From Bacteroidota bacterium (GTDB taxonomy: Bacteria; Bacteroidota; Bacteroidia; Cytophagales; Cyclobacteriaceae), in contig JAPUIM010000417.1 of assembly GCA_027297025.1 (NCBI GenBank), positions 1-6,582 of the forward strand: 6,582 nt of DNA, written 5' to 3'. The notes under the pieces are model-generated. The model did no database searches and had not been told where the DNA came from. It saw only the letters and a list, made by a program, of their open reading frames with translations. The position numbers and the translations under genes are program-made. Below, piece by piece: positions 5,087 to 6,582 of the stretch; the stretch's first letter is position 1; each line of letters starts with the position of its first letter.

Positions 5087-6157
5087 TTGAAAGATTCACA
5101 GTTTGCTAAGCTTCTTATCCGATGGTATAGTCTAAATAAAAGAGACCTGCCTTGGCGAGAGACCCGGGACCCTTACAAGATTTGGCTTTCAGAGGTCATT
5201 TTACAACAAACAAGGGTGGTACAAGGGCTTCCGTATTATTTACGTTTTCTAGAACAATATCCCACACTAGAAGTCTTGGCTAATGCCTCCGAACATCAAA
5301 TACTAAGGCTGTGGCAAGGCCTGGGATACTACTCCCGAGCCCGAAACTTACATGCATGTGCCCGTCACATCTATTTTGACCTTAACGGTAAATTTCCATC
5401 GCATTATCGAAACCTGATCAAACTCCCTGGAATAGGAGATTACACTGCCTCCGCTATTGCTTCGTTTGCTTTTCACCAAAAGGTTCCTGTGGTGGATGGA
5501 AATGTATTGCGCGTACTAGCTAGGGTTTTTGGTTTGCATGTGGATATCGCCAGCCAAAAAGGAAGAAATCAATTTATCCAATTGGCCAAAGTACTTATTC
5601 CCCACCAACATACTCATCTCTATAATCAGGCCTTAATGGATTTTGGAGCAGTGCAATGTATTCCCTATAACCCCAAATGTGATACCTGTATTTTTCAGGA
5701 TAGGTGTCATGCATTTGCTGAGGGGGAGCAAAAATCATTGCCGGTAAAAAAGAAAAAAATAAAAGTGAAAGAGCGGTATTTTCATTATATTGTAATGCAG
5801 TACCGAGGTAAATACTTAATGAAAAGAAGGGATGAAAAGGACATTTGGAAGGGCCTGTACGATTTTTACTTAGTGGAAAAAAATAAATGCTGTTCGGTGG
5901 ATTCTCTGGAAGAAGAATTGCTTGAAAAGCTTTTAAAACAAAGGGGCCTACTGATTAAGGAATCTGAAAAATATAAACATTTATTGACCCACCAACGTAT
6001 ATTTGCATACTTTTTACTTTTTCAGGTAAAAAGCGGTGCTTTAGTCAATGAGTTATTAGAAAAGGGAAACTGGGGATTATTTAATGAAACAGAAATCAGA
6101 GAGCTTCCCAAGCCCGTTTTAATCAAGAACTATTTTGAAAAAGAAATTTTAATTTAA
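5087..6157 (+). CDS. mutY: A/G-specific adenine DNA glycosylase MutY
   Basis: This 356-residue protein has the full MutY layout. The N-terminal part holds 'RDLPWR' (19-24) and 'WLSEVILQQT' with catalytic Glu36. The helix-hairpin-helix is at 113-124 ('LPGIGDYTASAI') and the catalytic Asp137 lies in 'VVDGNVLRVLARVFG'. The [4Fe-4S] cluster ligands Cys191, Cys198, Cys201 and Cys207 are in the C-X6-C-X2-C-X5-C spacing. A C-terminal NUDIX-like domain (about 228-350) reads 8-oxoG; its recognition loop is 'HLLTHQRI' (298-305), with LTH in place of the FSH of many MutYs, as I recall for Bacteroidota. The enzyme removes adenine mispaired with 8-oxoguanine, preventing G:C to T:A changes. The TTG at 5087 is chosen because it precedes the conserved 'FAKLLIRWY' helix and no ATG follows the upstream in-frame TAA at 5057. 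It is followed after 25 bp by ssb, so co-transcription is likely. Confidence 0.96.
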   Translation: MKDSQFAKLLIRWYSLNKRDLPWRETRDPYKIWLSEVILQQTRVVQGLPYYLRFLEQYPTLEVLANASEHQILRLWQGLGYYSRARNLHACARHIYFDLNGKFPSHYRNLIKLPGIGDYTASAIASFAFHQKVPVVDGNVLRVLARVFGLHVDIASQKGRNQFIQLAKVLIPHQHTHLYNQALMDFGAVQCIPYNPKCDTCIFQDRCHAFAEGEQKSLPVKKKKIKVKERYFHYIVMQYRGKYLMKRRDEKDIWKGLYDFYLVEKNKCCSVDSLEEELLEKLLKQRGLLIKESEKYKHLLTHQRIFAYFLLFQVKSGALVNELLEKGNWGLFNETEIRELPKPVLIKNYFEKEILI

Positions 6158-6182
6158 TACAAACATAAATTGATAAAGCGCT

Positions 6183-6582
6183 ATGACAGGAGTAAATAAA
6201 GTGATCCTGATTGGCAATCTGGGGAAAGACCCGGAGATCAGGCACCTTGATAACGGACGAGCTGTAGCCAACTTCTCCCTGGCAACCAGTGAAAATTATA
6301 AAAATCGTGAGGGAGAAAAAGTGACCACTACCGAATGGCACAACATTGTGCTGTGGACACCACTTGCCGAAATAGCCGAAAAGTACCTTAATAAAGGGAA
6401 CCAAATTTACCTTGAAGGCAAACTAACCAATCGTTCTTACGAAGACAAAGAAGGTAATAGGAAATACATTACGGAAGTAGTCGGTCAAAACTTGACCATG
6501 TTGGGGGGAAGAGCAAATGCATCAGAAAGTTCGACACTTGAGGAAAACAAAATTGTCAGTGAAAGTACGGTTACCGAAGAAG
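6183..6582 (+). CDS. ssb: Single-stranded DNA-binding protein, 3' end cut by window
   Basis: The frame opens at ATG 6183 and is still open at the last base, giving 133 residues. The OB-fold spans about residues 2-108: 'GVNKVILIGNLGKDPEIR' at the N-terminus, 'AVANFSLATSENY' (27-39), 'TEWHNIVLW' (50-58), 'YLNKGNQIYLEGKL' (68-81) and 'MLGG' (106-109). Trp52 matches the ssDNA-stacking Trp54 of E. coli SSB, while Tyr86 stands where E. coli has Trp88. From about residue 110 the sequence turns into an acidic, Ser/Thr/Glu-rich linker. The C-terminal acidic tip that recruits partner proteins lies beyond the window. It binds ssDNA as a tetramer in replication, repair and recombination. It lies 25 bp after mutY; by recollection gldE and gldD often follow in Bacteroidota, which cannot be checked here. 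Confidence 0.95.
   Translation, partial: MTGVNKVILIGNLGKDPEIRHLDNGRAVANFSLATSENYKNREGEKVTTTEWHNIVLWTPLAEIAEKYLNKGNQIYLEGKLTNRSYEDKEGNRKYITEVVGQNLTMLGGRANASESSTLEENKIVSESTVTEE

Noticed and set aside
6123..6404. 93-codon minus-strand frame over the mutY end and ssb start
   Set aside because: It is antisense to two conserved genes and has no family features.
1..6582. Mobile elements, CRISPR, toxin-antitoxin, phage-defence or other novel systems
   Set aside because: No transposase, integrase, spaced repeats, terminal inverted repeats or defence-type domains were seen; every gene but the TPR and barrel proteins belongs to a recognised core family.

Overview
The window reads as chromosomal DNA of a Bacteroidota bacterium, probably of the order Cytophagales (the family is a guess). 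The grounds are the AT-rich spacers, the near absence of Shine-Dalgarno sequences, a GldB lipoprotein, the Bacteroidota type of HU and RNase E/G, and an HU - RNase E/G - mutY - ssb neighbourhood that I recall as recurrent in this phylum. Nothing suggests a mobile element, phage, CRISPR array, rRNA or tRNA.

Layout from left to right. (1) 1-357 (+) is the C-terminal end of a GT4-type glycosyltransferase that begins before the window. (2) 323-1318 (-) is gldB, which overlaps the glycosyltransferase tail to tail by 35 bp. (3) 1364-1987 (+) is a small outer-membrane beta-barrel protein, divergent from gldB across 45 AT-rich bases. (4) 1984-3543 (-) is ribonuclease E/G, which shares a 4-bp stop-codon overlap with the barrel gene. 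It starts at a TTG preceded by a rare, well-placed AAGGAG. (5) 3608-3700 (-) is a 30-residue, extremely basic protein that resembles small ribosome-associated AURKAIP1/COX24 (mS38/bS22)-like proteins. (6) 3747-4589 (-) is a membrane-anchored TPR protein. (7) 4590-4620 (-) is a hairpin with a U-tract, directly against the TPR start codon. (8) 4641-4931 (-) is an HU/IHF-family protein with a GTG start. Its leader holds a candidate promoter and a stem-loop. (9) 5087-6157 (+) is mutY with a TTG start. (10) 6183-6582 (+) is ssb, cut by the window edge.

The minus-strand set HU > TPR > 30-aa protein > RNase E/G, and the plus-strand pair mutY > ssb, diverge from a 155-bp region at 4932-5086. Together they form an information-processing cluster: nucleoid structure, ribosome and RNA maturation or decay, base-excision repair and single-strand binding. 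The left third holds cell-envelope functions: a glycosyltransferase, the GldB lipoprotein and an outer-membrane barrel. No unknown multi-gene system stands out. The points most worth a second look are regulatory (the hairpin at the TPR start, the HU leader stem-loop, the single SD site in front of RNase E/G) and the easily missed 30-aa gene.
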